From positions 1-46,569 of the forward strand of contig WSYG01000012.1 in assembly GCA_009773735.1 (NCBI GenBank): a stretch of 46,569 nucleotides of DNA, written 5' to 3'. The DNA is from Erysipelotrichaceae bacterium. GTDB taxonomy: Bacteria; Bacillota_I; Bacilli_A; Erysipelotrichales; Erysipelotrichaceae. Both the position numbers and the translations under genes were made by a program. Below, piece by piece: positions 45,454-46,569 of this stretch; position 1 is the first letter of the stretch, and every line of letters begins with the position of its first letter. Under the pieces are notes generated by a model. That model saw only the letters and a program-made list of their open reading frames with translations. It did no database searches and was not told the DNA's origin.

Positions 45454-45483
45454 TTGATTGGCTTAGTAATCAGTTTGTATAAT
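45454..45483 (+). promoter_or_regulatory. Upstream promoter-like sequence before the RpiR gene
   Basis: TTGATT (45454-45459), 18-bp spacer, TATAAT (45478-45483), 186 bases before the CDS. It could be a second rpiR promoter or start a small RNA. A palindrome AGTGT-GTTT-ACACT at 45573-45586 lies downstream, between the two promoters. Confidence 0.4.
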
Positions 45484-45613
45484 CAATATTTGTTCGTAAC
45501 AGACAATTGAACTAAACTTTATATCAAAATCAATGTATACACAGTTTCTGAAGTAACAGATCTAGTTTTAAAAGTGTGTTTACACTCATAAACAGCATCT
45601 AAAAGGGAGTTCG

Positions 45614-45642
45614 TTGCATAATTTATTCATTTTGATTATAAT
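45614..45642 (+). promoter_or_regulatory. Proximal promoter of the RpiR gene
   Basis: TTGCAT (45614-45619), 17-bp spacer, TATAAT (45637-45642). CGGAG at 45656-45660 is the ribosome binding site. Confidence 0.75.
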
Positions 45643-45668
45643 GAAATTAACGATACGGAGTAAAAACC

Positions 45669-46424
45669 ATGATTAAAGCTCTTTTAAAATCAAAAATGGA
45701 TCGTTTTTCTAAACAAGAAAAAAACATAGCTGCATATTTATTGGATCTTAAAAGTGATCCTCGAGTTTTGACCTCTAATGCTTTGGCTGAACAATTGGGC
45801 ATGTCACAATCTACTGTGATCCGATTTACCCAAAAACTTGGCTATGAAAGTTTTAGAAGCTTTTTGGTGGATCTAAACAAAGTATATGCAGAAGATCAAA
45901 GAATCAAAGAACTCGAATTAGAAACTTCTGATGCGATGAAGATTTTAATATTACGTTATGAAGAAGCCATTCAAGAAACACACATTCTCAATAAAATTGA
46001 GATCATCAAACAGGCTGTTTCGATGATTTTAGCAGCCGATCGTCTAGTGGTCTATGGAGCGGCCAATTCCAGTATCTTTGCGGAATATCTCAGCAATCAG
46101 CTCAACAAAACAGGACTCTTTGTCCAATTCTCAAAAGGAAATCATGCGACATTAGTATCCGTATCTCAACTTGGACAAAAAGGACTTGTCGTTTTAATTT
46201 CTCAATCAGGAGAGACTTTAGATACTTTAGAAACCGCTAAACGGGCAAAAGAACATGGTATACCTATTATTGCCTTAACTGGACACCATCCTAATTCATT
46301 ACAAGAAGCATCAGATTTGGTTCTTTACAGCAGTGATTATGCTAAAAACGTGATGAATATTCGAATATCACAACTGTTTCTAGTAGATATTTTGATTCAA
46401 GAAATCACAAAATCAAAAGAATAA
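45669..46424 (+). CDS. MurR/RpiR family transcriptional regulator
   Basis: A 251-residue regulator with an N-terminal HTH_6 domain (1-77: SKQEKNIAAYLLD, then TSNALAEQLGMSQSTVIRFTQKLGYESFRSFLVDL) and a C-terminal SIS sugar-phosphate binding domain (about 105-250: RLVVYGAANSSIFAEYL, LVVLISQSGETLDTLETAKRAKEHG). These proteins sense phosphosugars such as N-acetylmuramate- or ribose-phosphates. The target genes are not in this window unless it controls itself; it follows PTS enzyme I at a distance but is separately transcribed. Confidence 0.92.
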   Translation: MIKALLKSKMDRFSKQEKNIAAYLLDLKSDPRVLTSNALAEQLGMSQSTVIRFTQKLGYESFRSFLVDLNKVYAEDQRIKELELETSDAMKILILRYEEAIQETHILNKIEIIKQAVSMILAADRLVVYGAANSSIFAEYLSNQLNKTGLFVQFSKGNHATLVSVSQLGQKGLVVLISQSGETLDTLETAKRAKEHGIPIIALTGHHPNSLQEASDLVLYSSDYAKNVMNIRISQLFLVDILIQEITKSKE

Positions 46425-46487
46425 TTGTTTAATGGTAAATCGCATGAACATTAAGAAGGGAAGTCCCTTCTCAGACTGATGACAATT

Positions 46488-46515
46488 GCACCTTTTATAA
46501 GAGGTGCTTTTCTTT
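46488..46515 (+). terminator. Terminator after the RpiR gene
   Basis: GCACCT (46488-46493), eight-base loop, AGGTGC (46502-46507), then TTTTCTTTT. A small GAAGGGA/TCCCTTC hairpin at about 46454-46470 precedes it. Confidence 0.85.
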
Positions 46516-46522
46516 TGGGTAT

Positions 46523-46546
46523 AAAAAAACAGCGAAATCGCTGTTT
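46523..46546 (-). terminator. Terminator of a minus-strand gene lying to the right
   Basis: AAACAGCG (46527-46534), loop AAAT, CGCTGTTT (46539-46546). The T run forms on the minus strand, so a leftward gene should end at or beyond the right edge; a minus-strand TAA occupies 46567-46569. Confidence 0.7.
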
Positions 46547-46569
46547 GAGAGAGAAATATTGAAGTTTTA

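Overview
This window comes from a low-GC, fermentative Bacillota chromosome. The standard genetic code is in use: TGG encodes Trp and TGA is a stop, including in ATGA overlaps. The 16S gene mixes features I associate with Erysipelotrichales and with Acholeplasmatales/Izemoplasmatales, such as a GGGACCCCGC variant in the 900-920 region and a Bacilli-type 3' end. Placement below class Bacilli is inference. I see no mobile elements, phage genes or CRISPR arrays. Genes are tightly packed, many overlap by 4 bp, and several stop codons lie inside terminator hairpins.

Layout. 1-7.1 kb holds small stress and housekeeping genes: DUF1801, GNAT, YdeI-like, ferritin, Hsp20, a YbaK-type deacylase, a Gfo/Idh/MocA oxidoreductase, a lipoprotein, free methionine-R-sulfoxide reductase, thiT under a TPP riboswitch, and a DUF402 phosphatase. 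7.2-12.0 kb is a 16S-23S-5S rRNA operon with a consensus promoter, processing stems and a terminator but no spacer tRNA. 12.0-23.5 kb has tsaE-tsaB-rimI, then adhE with two candidate Rex operators, then tsaD, rex, asnS, licD, an amidase-like protein and an ABC-F ATPase; apart from adhE and the asnS-licD-amidase genes this resembles the B. subtilis ydiB-ydiH neighbourhood. 23.5-27.6 kb has a minus-strand sigma/anti-sigma pair, a PPi-type phosphofructokinase, an ADP-ribosylglycohydrolase and tRNA-Ser(CGA). 27.7-34.3 kb is an oppABCDF peptide importer. 34.3-42.8 kb is a nine-gene V-type ATPase operon. 42.8-46.6 kb has a small HTH-like protein, PTS enzyme I, a membrane protein and an RpiR regulator.

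How it fits together. AdhE, PPi-dependent glycolysis, PTS enzyme I and the V-ATPase fit a fermenter that holds its ion gradient with a V-ATPase, and Rex would tie adhE expression to NADH/NAD+. OppABCDF and ThiT point to reliance on scavenged peptides and thiamine.

Most unusual. Compared with the family consensus as I recall it, the 16S and 23S genes lack five internal blocks: helix 16/part of 17 and the 820-helix strand in 16S; a domain I block, the 3' strand of the GTPase-associated centre and most of the L1 stalk in 23S. The flanks are well conserved and the 5S looks complete. As written these rRNAs should not make a normal ribosome. The choice is between an assembly artefact, a defective rRNA operon copy and truly reduced rRNA. 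Other points of interest are a TPP riboswitch with two mutually exclusive helices legible in the sequence, paired Rex operators on adhE, an amidase-fold protein without its zinc and catalytic residues, an OppB with a large Cys-containing extracytoplasmic insert, and an RsgI-type periplasmic domain paired with an ECF-type sigma factor.
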